A stretch of 7,952 bases of DNA from JAWLDB01 sp041686915 (lineage in GTDB: Bacteria > Bacillota > UBA994 > UBA5500). How positions within the stretch are numbered: the first letter of the stretch is position 1; every line of letters begins with the position of its first letter. A program made the position numbers and the translations under genes. The notes beneath the pieces were generated by a model. The model saw only the letters and a program-made list of their open reading frames with translations. It made no database searches and was not told the DNA's origin. Below are positions 1 to 5,693 of the stretch, piece by piece. Where the stretch lies: contig JAWLDB010000131.1 of the NCBI GenBank assembly GCA_041686915.1, positions 1 through 7,952 on the forward strand, in the 5' to 3' direction.

Positions 1-11
1 AACATGATATC

Positions 12-54
12 AGGGTACTGCGGCCTTCGCGGCCGCAGTACACCCTATTTTTTT
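12..54 (+). terminator. Intrinsic (Rho-independent) terminator of an upstream gene
   Basis: A 10-bp GC-rich stem (bases 16-25 with 31-40) has a 5-base loop TTCGC at 26-30. Its base is extended by AGGG (12-15) pairing with CCCT (43-46) around a 2-base CA bulge. A run of seven T follows at 48-54. This is the classic form of a strong intrinsic terminator reading rightward. It most likely ends the transcript of a gene lying left of the window; in many Bacillota that gene is tuf or fusA, but no coding sequence for it is visible here. It isolates the ribosomal operon from upstream transcription, unless it serves as an attenuator. Confidence 0.9.
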
Positions 55-88
55 GTCAGGCGGCGGCGTGTTTAGGACCACCTGACAA
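53..88 (+). repeat. 8-bp perfect inverted repeat in the rpsJ leader
   Basis: TTGTCAGG (53-60) and CCTGACAA (81-88) are perfect reverse complements separated by 20 bases. After one C-A mismatch the pairing can continue with GG (62-63) to CC (78-79). The left arm begins inside the T-tract of the upstream terminator. In RNA this would be a moderately stable hairpin; in DNA it could be an operator. Function is unknown. Confidence 0.5.
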
Positions 89-227
89 CGCGATGACGCA
101 GGAGGTTGCTCGGGCGTGGGCCAAACGTCACAGGAAAATTCCTGCTGAGCATGTCTGCTGACCAAGCGGGCGAAGAGAATAGGGTGTCACCTCATTCCTT
201 ACGGTTAAAAAGGAGGGAAAATCGTTT
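55..227 (+). promoter_or_regulatory. Leader / intergenic region upstream of rpsJ
   Basis: These 173 bases between the terminator and rpsJ contain no convincing gene. The operon promoter should lie here if the preceding terminator is efficient, but I find no well-spaced -35/-10 pair. What is visible: an inverted repeat TTGTCAGG/CCTGACAA (53-60 and 81-88), a GGAGG at 101-105 with no recognised gene behind it, a small hairpin CAGGA/TCCTG (131-135 with 140-144), a direct repeat CTGCTGA (142-148 and 155-161), and a very strong ribosome binding site AAAAAGGAGGG at 207-217 for rpsJ. The length and structure would suit a regulated leader. Bacterial r-protein operons are often autoregulated, but I cannot match this to a specific known leader family. 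Confidence 0.5.
116..148 (+). other. Possible 10-codon leader reading frame
   Basis: A GTG at 116 lies 10 bases after a GGAGG (101-105) and opens a frame of ten codons (MGQTSQENSC) closed by TGA at 146-148. The frame crosses the CAGGA/TCCTG hairpin. The only support is the ribosome binding site, which has no other recognised gene behind it. Spacing is slightly long, and the peptide has no run of a single regulatory amino acid. It may be chance. Conservation in relatives would be needed before treating it as a gene. Confidence 0.2.
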
Positions 228-536
228 ATGGCACAGCAAAAGATTCGGATCCGCCTCAAGGCCTTTGATCATAAAATTCTTGACCAGTCTGCTGATAAGA
301 TCGTTGAGACAGCCAAGAAGACTGGTGCACAGGTTTCTGGTCCCGTACCACTGCCCACAGAGCGTTCCCTTTTCACCATCCTGCGCGCTCCGCACGTGGA
401 AAAGGACATCCGCGAGCAGTTTGAAATGCGTACCCACAGGCGCCTGATCGACATCCTGGACCCCACTCCCAGGACAGTTGACTCACTCATGCGCTTGGAC
501 TTGCCGGCCGGCGTAGATATAGAAATCAAGCTCTAA
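228..536 (+). CDS. rpsJ: 30S ribosomal protein S10 (NusE)
   Basis: S10 is a 30S head protein and, as NusE, pairs with NusB in transcription antitermination. The 102-residue product has the usual family length and starts MAQQKIRIRLKAFDH. The conserved loop and second half are clear: PLPTERSLFTILRAPHV (41-57), EMRTHRRLIDI (66-76) and MRLDLPAGVDIEIKL (88-102). The start is the ATG 11 bases after AAAAAGGAGGG (207-217), one of the strongest ribosome binding sites here. It is the first gene of the operon and ends in a tandem TAATAA. Residue 61 is Ile in the stretch KDIREQFEMRTH, where Ser or Ala is usual. A 74-base gap separates it from rplC, the longest spacer inside the operon, with only a weak 5-bp stem (540-544 with 554-558) and no terminator. 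Confidence 0.98.
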   Translation: MAQQKIRIRLKAFDHKILDQSADKIVETAKKTGAQVSGPVPLPTERSLFTILRAPHVEKDIREQFEMRTHRRLIDILDPTPRTVDSLMRLDLPAGVDIEIKL

Positions 537-610
537 TAAAGCCTACGCAGTTAAGGCTGCTGGCATGTCAAATCATTAGCAACGCGAAATTCGTTGTGGA
601 GGTGGCAAGA

Positions 611-1237
611 ATGGATAAAGCAATTATCGGGAAAAAGCTCGGCATGACTCAGATGTTCCTTGAGAACGGCGAGATGATCCCGGTTACAGCAATACTGGCC
701 GGTCCTTGCCCGGTCGTACAAGTTAAAACGCAGGAAAAAGACGGGTACCAAGCGGTGCAAGTGGCTTTCCAACCCGTCAAAGAGCGCAAGTTGACCAAAC
801 CCGCTCGCGGGCACTTGGCAAAGGCTAGCGTTGACCCACATCGCGTCATTCGCGAGTTCCGCTTGACCGATATGGGCAAATACGAGGTAGGCAGCAAGAT
901 CAGTGCCGATGTGTTTGCTACAGGAGAGGCTGTTGATGTGACAGGCACCTCCCGTGGTAAGGGCTTTGCAGGCGGCATCAAGCGCCATGGCTTCCATCGT
1001 GGTCCAATGGCTCATGGTTCGAAGTATCACCGCGCGCCTGGTTCCCTGCAGTCCCGAGACGCTTCCCGCGTGTTCAAAGGCAGAAAGCTGCCAGGTCACT
1101 TGGGCAATGTTCGCCGCACTGTGCAGAACCTGCAGGTAGTGAAGGTCGATGCAGAGCGCAACTTGATTGTGGTGAAGGGTTCGGTCCCTGGTCCAATCGG
1201 CGGCATCGTAACTATCAAGAACTCCGTCAAAGCATAG
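611..1237 (+). CDS. rplC: 50S ribosomal protein L3
   Basis: L3 is an early-assembling 23S rRNA binder whose long extension reaches the peptidyl transferase centre. The 208-residue product begins MDKAIIGKKLGMTQMF and has the family signatures GPCPVVQVKT (31-40), TGTSRGKGFAGGIKRHGF (111-128), VFKGRKLPGHLGN (154-166) and VQNLQVVKVDAERNLIVVKG (171-190). I chose the ATG at 611 because it follows TGGAGGTGG (598-604 region) and gives the standard N-terminus. An in-frame GTG at 596 would add five residues but lies upstream of that ribosome binding site. The loop near the peptidyl transferase centre reads GSLQSRDAS (144-152), with Gln where many relatives have Gly after GSL/GSM. The stop is TAG; rplD follows after 38 bases. 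Confidence 0.97.
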   Translation: MDKAIIGKKLGMTQMFLENGEMIPVTAILAGPCPVVQVKTQEKDGYQAVQVAFQPVKERKLTKPARGHLAKASVDPHRVIREFRLTDMGKYEVGSKISADVFATGEAVDVTGTSRGKGFAGGIKRHGFHRGPMAHGSKYHRAPGSLQSRDASRVFKGRKLPGHLGNVRRTVQNLQVVKVDAERNLIVVKGSVPGPIGGIVTIKNSVKA

Positions 1238-1275
1238 CAAGCTAGATAACGGTCGTTGTGAAAGGAGGAATTATC

Positions 1276-1902
1276 GTGCCTACAGTAGATGTGCGCAACA
1301 TGCAAGGCGCAGTAGTCGGTCAGATCGAACTGGCTGACGCCGTCTTTGGCATAGATGTCAATGAACATGTTATGCATGCAGCCGTCGTTAGACACCTGGC
1401 TGCACAGCGCCGTGGCACCCATGATGTCAAAACCCGTTCTGAAGTCCGCGGCGGCGGTCGCAAACCGTGGCGCCAAAAGGGCACTGGCCGTGCCCGCCAA
1501 GGTAGCAGGCGCTCTCCCCAGTGGGTTGGTGGTGGCACCGTCTTTGGCCCGACTCCCCGTAGCTACAAGTTGGCCATGCCCAGGAAGGTTCGCCGCTTGG
1601 CTATCAAGTCTGCCTTGGCAGCCAAACTCCAGAGCGAGCAGTTGCTCGTTCTCGATCAGCTGCAAGTAGACGCACCGAAGACCAAGGCTGTCGTGGCAAT
1701 GCTCAGCGCTCTGAATGCCAACAACGCGTTGGTGGTAACCGCAGAGATGAATGAGAATGTAGCCCTGTCCAGTCGCAATATCCCTGGTGTCCTCGCTATG
1801 GACGTCAATAGTCTGAATGTCTATGACATTCTTAATCACAAAGCACTCATTTTGACTCGTGATGCAGTTGCGAAAGTGGAGGAGGTGTTGGCGAATGCGT
1901 GA
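1276..1902 (+). CDS. rplD: 50S ribosomal protein L4
   Basis: L4 binds 23S rRNA domain I and lines the exit tunnel. In gammaproteobacteria it also represses its own operon, though that mechanism is not known to operate in Bacillota. The 208-residue product shows the tunnel-reaching extended loop at about residues 42-94, including EVRGGGRKPWRQKGTGRAR (56-74) and GGGTVFGPTPRSY (85-97). The globular C-terminal part ends NVYDILNHKALILTRDAV (181-198). The start is the GTG at 1276, 7 bases after AAAGGAGG (1261-1268). A GTG at 1258 in the same frame precedes the ribosome binding site and is rejected. The last eight bases overlap rplW, so the two are probably translationally coupled. Confidence 0.96.
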   Translation: MPTVDVRNMQGAVVGQIELADAVFGIDVNEHVMHAAVVRHLAAQRRGTHDVKTRSEVRGGGRKPWRQKGTGRARQGSRRSPQWVGGGTVFGPTPRSYKLAMPRKVRRLAIKSALAAKLQSEQLLVLDQLQVDAPKTKAVVAMLSALNANNALVVTAEMNENVALSSRNIPGVLAMDVNSLNVYDILNHKALILTRDAVAKVEEVLANA

Positions 1903-2188
1903 CGCGAGAGATCTCATTCTGCGCCCGATTGTGAGTGAGCGCAGCACAGAGATGATGGAACAGCGCAAGTACACCTTTGAGGTGGCAACTGACGCCAACA
2001 AAGTTGAGATTGCCCGGGCAGTCGAACAGCTTTTCAAAGTAAAGGTAGAGGCTGTCCACACGATGCGTGTAATGGGTAAGTTGAAAAGAAACCGTTACGG
2101 CCGCCCCGGCCGTCAGCCAAACTGGAAGAAGGCTATTGTTACTCTGACTAAAGATAGCAAGCCAATTCCTATTCTAGAGACTGTCTAG
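1895..2188 (+). CDS. rplW: 50S ribosomal protein L23
   Basis: L23 sits at the tunnel exit, where trigger factor and signal recognition particle dock. The 97-residue protein starts MRDARDLILRPIVSERST; Glu15 in the VSE motif matches the docking glutamate of E. coli L23 (Glu18). The second half has GKLKRNRYGRPGRQPNWKKA (61-80), the rRNA-binding loop, followed by a final strand. The ATG at 1895 lies inside the end of rplD and overlaps it by 8 bases. Its ribosome binding site GGAGGAGG (1879-1886) is within rplD coding sequence. Upstream in-frame starts, for example at 1859, would add residues outside the family consensus. The stop is TAG, and rplB follows after 18 bases. Confidence 0.96.
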   Translation: MRDARDLILRPIVSERSTEMMEQRKYTFEVATDANKVEIARAVEQLFKVKVEAVHTMRVMGKLKRNRYGRPGRQPNWKKAIVTLTKDSKPIPILETV

Positions 2189-2206
2189 TCAGGGAGGGAT
2201 GAGTAG

Positions 2207-3034
2207 ATGGCTATCAAGAAGTTTAAACCCACGTCTCCTGGACGTCGGTTCATGTCTGTATCCGCCTTCGACGAAATCACCAAGAGTGAACCAGAACGCT
2301 CTCTTTTGGCCCCTTTGCAGAGGCGCGGTGGTCGCAATGCCCACGGTCGTATTACAGTAAGGCACCAGGGTGGCGGTCATAAGAGGAAGTATCGCATTAT
2401 TGACTTCCGCCGCAACAAAGATGGCGTACCGGCCAAGGTTGTAGGTATTGAGTACGATCCAAACCGTTCGGCTAATATCGCCCTCCTGCAGTATGCTGAT
2501 GGAGAGAAGCGTTACATCCTTGCTCCTGCAGGCCTAAAACCGGGCAACAGCGTACTATCAGGTGAGAACGCTGACATCTTCCCAGGCAATGCTATGCCGA
2601 TTAGCCGTATTCCCGTTGGTACAATGATCCACAACATCGAGCTTAAGCCTGGCAAGGGCGGGCAGCTTGTCCGTGCAGCCGGCACCTCAGCTCAGTTGAT
2701 GGCTAAGGAAGGCAAGTACGCCCACGTGCGTATGCCATCCAACGAGATGAGGCTGATCAATGTTGACTGCAAGGCAACCATCGGTCAGGTTGGTAATCTG
2801 GACCATGAGAACGTCTCCATCGGTAAAGCTGGACGCTCCCGTTGGATGGGTATCCGTCCGACAGTTCGCGGTGTTGTCATGAACCCGGTTGACCATCCGC
2901 ACGGTGGTGGTGAGGGCCGCGCACCTATCGGACGCAAATCGCCGCTTACTCCTTGGGGTAAACCCACTCTGGGTCACCGTACACGCAAGAAGAAGCACAG
3001 CGACAAGTACATTGTGCGGCGCCGTAAACCGTAA
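2207..3034 (+). CDS. rplB: 50S ribosomal protein L2
   Basis: L2 is one of the most conserved 50S proteins, needed for subunit association and for peptidyl transferase activity. The 275-residue product matches the usual length. It has the N-terminal RNA-binding region with GRNAHGRITVRHQGGGHKR (42-60), the central OB and SH3-like folds, and the C-terminal loop VDHPHGGGEGRAPIGR (228-243). In that loop His230 corresponds to the E. coli His229 implicated in the peptidyl transferase centre. It closes with a basic tail KYIVRRRKP. The start ATG follows AGGGAGGGA (2191-2199) at normal spacing. rpsS begins 20 bases downstream. I see nothing unusual in sequence or length. Confidence 0.98.
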   Translation: MAIKKFKPTSPGRRFMSVSAFDEITKSEPERSLLAPLQRRGGRNAHGRITVRHQGGGHKRKYRIIDFRRNKDGVPAKVVGIEYDPNRSANIALLQYADGEKRYILAPAGLKPGNSVLSGENADIFPGNAMPISRIPVGTMIHNIELKPGKGGQLVRAAGTSAQLMAKEGKYAHVRMPSNEMRLINVDCKATIGQVGNLDHENVSIGKAGRSRWMGIRPTVRGVVMNPVDHPHGGGEGRAPIGRKSPLTPWGKPTLGHRTRKKKHSDKYIVRRRKP

Positions 3035-3054
3035 GAAAGAAAGGAGGCCAACCA

Positions 3055-3339
3055 ATGTCCAGATCTCTGAAGAAGGGTCCCTACGTAGAAGAAAGACTGC
3101 TTAAGCGCATTCAGGATATGAACGCCAAGGGTGAGAAACGGGTGCTTAAGACATGGTCGCGCAGTTCCACCATTTTTCCGGAAATGGTCGGTCACACTAT
3201 TGCCGTACACGACGGCCGCAAGCATGTCCCCGTCTACTGCACCGAAGATATGGTCGGGCACAAGCTGGGCGAATTTGCTCCCACTCGCACCTACCGTGGC
3301 CACGGTGGTCATACTGAGCGCTCTACTAGCCTGAAGTAA
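3055..3339 (+). CDS. rpsS: 30S ribosomal protein S19
   Basis: S19 binds 16S rRNA in the 30S head together with S13 and contacts the A-site side of the decoding region. The 94-residue protein has the standard start MSRSLKKGPYVEERLL, the conserved segment TWSRSSTIFPEMVGHTIAVH (33-52) and the signature VGHKLGEFAPTRTYRGHGG (67-85). Length is typical. The ATG follows AAAGGAGG (about 3040-3047). A cysteine at residue 62 (VYCTEDM) occupies a position that is often valine or another small residue. rplV starts 19 bases after the TAA. Confidence 0.98.
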   Translation: MSRSLKKGPYVEERLLKRIQDMNAKGEKRVLKTWSRSSTIFPEMVGHTIAVHDGRKHVPVYCTEDMVGHKLGEFAPTRTYRGHGGHTERSTSLK

Positions 3340-3358
3340 GTGAGGAGGGAACAGACGC

Positions 3359-3691
3359 ATGGAAGCTAAAGCGGTTGCCAAATACATCCGCATAGCACCA
3401 CGCAAAGCTCGGATTGTGATCGATCTAATCCGCGGCAAGAGCGTTGGTGAGGCTCTTAATATTCTCCGTTATACTCCCAAGGTTGCTTCTGAGCCGATTG
3501 AGAAGGTACTGCGCTCAGCAGTCGCCAATGCAGAGCATAACTTGGAGCTCAACATTGATAAGTTGTATGTTTCACAGGCATTCGTAGATGCCGGTCCGAC
3601 CCTAAAGCGCGTTCATCCACGCGCGCAGGGACGCGTGTACTCAATTCTGAAGCGCTCATGCCACATCACCGTGGCAGTCAAAGAACGGTAG
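3359..3691 (+). CDS. rplV: 50S ribosomal protein L22
   Basis: L22 binds all domains of 23S rRNA. Its long beta-hairpin, with that of L4, forms the constriction of the exit tunnel, where macrolide resistance changes occur. The 110-residue product begins MEAKAVAKYIRIAPRKAR. It has the helical core with LRSAVANAEHN (51-61), then the hairpin GPTLKRVHPRAQGRVYSILK (79-98), and ends RSCHITVAVKER. The hairpin has normal length, with no sign of a resistance deletion or duplication. The ATG follows TGAGGAGGGA (3341-3350). It ends at TAG, and rpsC starts 17 bases later. Confidence 0.97.
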   Translation: MEAKAVAKYIRIAPRKARIVIDLIRGKSVGEALNILRYTPKVASEPIEKVLRSAVANAEHNLELNIDKLYVSQAFVDAGPTLKRVHPRAQGRVYSILKRSCHITVAVKER

Positions 3692-3708
3692 AAGGAGGGA
3701 TCTAGCAA

Positions 3709-4368
3709 GTGGGTCAAAAGATACATCCCAAGGGACTAAGGGTAGGTATCATCAAGGACTGGGACTCCAAGTGGTACGCTGAAAAGAACTACTCAGACTA
3801 TCTGCTTGAAGACTATCAGATCCGTGAATATCTGAAACAGAAGCTTTTTGCCGCTGGCATTTCCCATATTGTCATTGAACGTGCTGGCAACGTGCTGCGC
3901 ACTTTCATCCATGCAGCTAAGCCAGGCATGGTCATTGGCCGTGGTGGCACCGGGGTCGAGGAACTCCGTAGGGCACTCGAAGACATGACCAGCAAGCAGG
4001 TCTATGTGAACGTCATCGAGATCAAGAGTCCTGAACTGGCAGCTCAGCTGGTTGCAGAGAACGTCGCTGCACAACTGGAGCGTCGCATCAGCCACCGTCG
4101 CGCCATGCGCCAGGTAATGATGCGCACTATGCGTGCTGGTGCCAAGGGTATCAAGGTTATGGTGTCCGGTCGCTTGAACGGCGCTGAGATTGCCCGTAGG
4201 GAATGGGCCAGGGAAGGTACTATCCCGCTTCACACTCTACGCGCGGACATCGATTACGCTGTAGCCACTGCACACACAACCTACGGTCAGATCGGTGTGA
4301 AAGTCTGGATTTACAAAGGAGAAGTTCTGCCGAAAGCTAAGAACAGAACGGCGGAAGGGGGCGAATAA
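3709..4368 (+). CDS. rpsC: 30S ribosomal protein S3
   Basis: S3 lies at the mRNA entry channel and, with S4 and S5, gives the ribosome its mRNA helicase activity. The 219-residue product starts MGQKIHPKGLRVGII. It has a type II KH domain with the GxxG loop as VIGRGG (75-80). The arginine cluster HRRAMR (129-134) is equivalent to E. coli Arg131, Arg132 and Lys135. The C-terminal domain has VSGRLNGAEIARREW (152-166) and PLHTLRADIDY (173-183). The start is GTG at 3709, eight bases after GAAGGAGGGA (3691-3700). The strand before the KH loop reads NVLRTFIHAAKPG, slightly divergent from the usual pattern. The TAA is only two bases before rplP, so the genes are coupled. Confidence 0.98.
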   Translation: MGQKIHPKGLRVGIIKDWDSKWYAEKNYSDYLLEDYQIREYLKQKLFAAGISHIVIERAGNVLRTFIHAAKPGMVIGRGGTGVEELRRALEDMTSKQVYVNVIEIKSPELAAQLVAENVAAQLERRISHRRAMRQVMMRTMRAGAKGIKVMVSGRLNGAEIARREWAREGTIPLHTLRADIDYAVATAHTTYGQIGVKVWIYKGEVLPKAKNRTAEGGE

Positions 4369-4370
4369 TC

Positions 4371-4805
4371 ATGCTGATGCCAAAACGAGTCAAGTACCGC
4401 AAGCAACATAAGGCAAGCCTGAAGGGTAAGTCTAAGGGCGGTACTGAGATTGCATTCGGTGAATACGGTCTACAGGCATTGGAAGCGGCTTGGATTACCA
4501 GCCGTCAGATAGAGGCTGCTCGTATAGCAATGACACGCTTCATCAAGCGTGGTGGTAAAGTCTGGATTAAGATTTTTCCGGATAAGCCAATTACGCAGAA
4601 GCCTGCCGAAACCCGCATGGGTAGTGGTAAAGGTTCTCCGGAATACTGGGTGGCAATTGTCAAGCCAGGTCGGATCATGTTCGAGATGGCAGGTATTGAC
4701 GAAGTGACAGCCAAAGAAGCTATGCGACTCGCCGCTCATAAGTTACCCATCAAGACCAAGTTTGTAACTCGTAAGGATATGGGTGGTGAAATCAATGAAG
4801 GTTAA
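4371..4805 (+). CDS. rplP: 50S ribosomal protein L16
   Basis: L16 joins late in 50S assembly and helps position A-site tRNA. The 144-residue protein begins MLMPKRVKYRKQHK, close to the common Bacillota form MLLPKRVKYR, which supports the ATG at 4371 over the internal ATG two codons later. Key segments are FGEYGLQALEAAWITSRQIE (29-48), PAETRMGSGKGSPEYWVA (78-95) and KPGRIMFEMAG (98-108). Arg82 matches E. coli Arg81, the site of YcfD hydroxylation in that species; whether it is modified here is unknown. The ribosome binding site GGAAGGGGGCG (4353-4363) lies within the end of rpsC. The last 11 bases overlap rpmC. Confidence 0.98.
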   Translation: MLMPKRVKYRKQHKASLKGKSKGGTEIAFGEYGLQALEAAWITSRQIEAARIAMTRFIKRGGKVWIKIFPDKPITQKPAETRMGSGKGSPEYWVAIVKPGRIMFEMAGIDEVTAKEAMRLAAHKLPIKTKFVTRKDMGGEINEG

Positions 4806-4992
4806 AGAGATTCGTGATATGTCAGAGGCCGAACTGAACAAGAAACTGGACGACCTCAAGGATGAACTGTTCAACCTTCGTTTTCGCTCGGTGACTGGTC
4901 AGCTCGACAATCCGATGCGTATCAAGGAAGTACGGAAGTCCATCGCCCGCATCAAGACTATTCTGCGGGAGCGCGAACTCCACATCAGCTAA
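4795..4992 (+). CDS. rpmC: 50S ribosomal protein L29
   Basis: L29 is a small helical hairpin near the tunnel exit, next to L23, contributing to the chaperone and targeting docking area. The 65-residue product starts MKVKEIRDMSEAEL and has the conserved LFNLRFR (25-31) and TGQLDNPMRIKEVRKSIARI (34-53). I chose the ATG at 4795, which gives the family N-terminus. GTG codons at 4783 and 4786 in frame would only add residues. The start overlaps rplP by 11 bases and has only a weak GGTGGTG (4782-4788) as ribosome binding site, so translation probably depends on coupling to rplP. Confidence 0.96.
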   Translation: MKVKEIRDMSEAELNKKLDDLKDELFNLRFRSVTGQLDNPMRIKEVRKSIARIKTILRERELHIS

Positions 4993-5014
4993 TTAGGAAG
5001 GAGGCGCAAAGCTA

Positions 5015-5269
5015 ATGGAACGCAATCTGCGCAAAGTGCGTCAAGGCGTGGTCGTCAGCGATAAGATGGACAAGACAGTGGTAGTTGCTGTTGATACTCT
5101 CACACAGCATGCTCTCTATGGTCGTGCCATCAAGCGGACCACCAAATTTAAGGCTCATAACGAGGGCAACGAAGCCCGCGTAGGTGATACAGTGCGTATT
5201 ATGGAGACCCGCCCAATCAGTAAGGATAAGTGTTGGCGCGTGGTCGAGATCGTCAAAAAGGCTGAGTAG
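5015..5269 (+). CDS. rpsQ: 30S ribosomal protein S17
   Basis: S17 is an OB-fold primary binder of 16S rRNA in the 30S body, acting early in assembly. The 84-residue product begins MERNLRKVRQGVVVSDKMDKT. It has the characteristic HALYGRAIKRTTKFKAH (32-48) and GDTVRIMETRPISKDKCWRVVEI (57-79). Length is typical. The ATG follows AGGAAGGAGG (4995-5004). This is the last gene of the classical S10 operon. The 32-base gap to rplN contains the rplN ribosome binding site but no terminator or obvious promoter, so transcription should continue into the spc genes. Confidence 0.98.
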   Translation: MERNLRKVRQGVVVSDKMDKTVVVAVDTLTQHALYGRAIKRTTKFKAHNEGNEARVGDTVRIMETRPISKDKCWRVVEIVKKAE

Positions 5270-5301
5270 CGCCTAGTCGCCACAGGAAAGGAGGACGTAC
5301 C

Positions 5302-5670
5302 ATGATTCAGAATGAAAGTCGCCTACGCGTGGCAGACAACTCAGGCGCGAAGGAGATTCTCGTCATTAGGGTTGTCGGTGGGCATCGCCGCCGTTATGCC
5401 AGTGTTGGAGATATCATCACGGCTTCCGTTAAAGAAGCCACGCCCGGTGGAGTTGTTAAAAAGGGAGACGTTGTGAAGGCTGTAGTAGTTCGTACAGCTG
5501 CTGGTGTCGGCCGTCCCGATGGTTCCCACATCAAGTTCGATGAGAACGCCGCAGTAATCATTGATAATCAGAACAACCCGCGTGGCACCCGTATCTTTGG
5601 GCCCGTCGCACGTGAGCTCCGGGAGAGGAACTTCATGAAAATCGTCTCCCTGGCGCCCGAAGTGCTATAG
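5302..5670 (+). CDS. rplN: 50S ribosomal protein L14
   Basis: L14 forms part of intersubunit bridges and is the docking site for the silencing factor RsfS. The 122-residue protein has the usual length, starts MIQNESRLRVADNSGAKE, and has EATPGGVVKKGDVVKAVVVR (45-64), FDENAAVIID (79-88) and NPRGTRIFGPVARELR (92-107). It ends KIVSLAPEVL. The residues equivalent to the E. coli RsfS-contact Thr97, Arg98 and Lys114 appear present (Thr96, Arg97, Lys113). The loop RTAAGVGRPDG (64-74) lacks the usual basic residues; relatives commonly read RTKKGVRRPDG or similar. The ribosome binding site is AAAGGAGG at 5287-5294. Confidence 0.98.
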   Translation: MIQNESRLRVADNSGAKEILVIRVVGGHRRRYASVGDIITASVKEATPGGVVKKGDVVKAVVVRTAAGVGRPDGSHIKFDENAAVIIDNQNNPRGTRIFGPVARELRERNFMKIVSLAPEVL

Positions 5671-5693
5671 GCGATTAGGGAGGAGGTTCTGAA

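Noticed and set aside
151..180. Possible -35/-10 pair (CTGACC at 158-163, GAGAAT at 175-180)
   Set aside because: Spacing is only 11 bases and both hexamers match the consensus poorly, so it is not reported as a promoter.
106..447. Plus-strand open frame from the leader into rpsJ (113 codons)
   Set aside because: Its start abuts GGAGG with no spacing, and most of it overlaps rpsJ in another frame. The translation past 228 is arginine/serine-rich shadow sequence.
596..610. Alternative upstream starts for rplC (596), rplD (1258), rplW (1859) and rpmC (4783)
   Set aside because: Each lies before or within the ribosome binding site or adds residues absent from the family; the chosen starts give canonical N-termini.
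551..1240. Long open frame on the minus strand opposite rplC (229 codons)
   Set aside because: It lies exactly antisense to a well-recognised L3, has no credible ribosome binding site or family resemblance, and is explained by the codon bias of the + strand gene.
1096..2061. 321-codon open frame on the minus strand across rplC, rplD and rplW
   Set aside because: It spans three certain genes and their gaps on the other strand, and the translation has no recognisable domain. It is a mirror-frame artefact.
3895..3930. Possible local frameshift pair in rpsC (NVLRTFIHAAKPG)
   Set aside because: The segment aligns without gaps to known S3 proteins and the key Arg and IH..KPG residues are kept. 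It is ordinary divergence.
5270..5301. Possible separate promoter or terminator at the S10/spc junction
   Set aside because: Only 32 bases are available, mostly the rplN ribosome binding site. There is no T-tract hairpin and no credible promoter hexamers.
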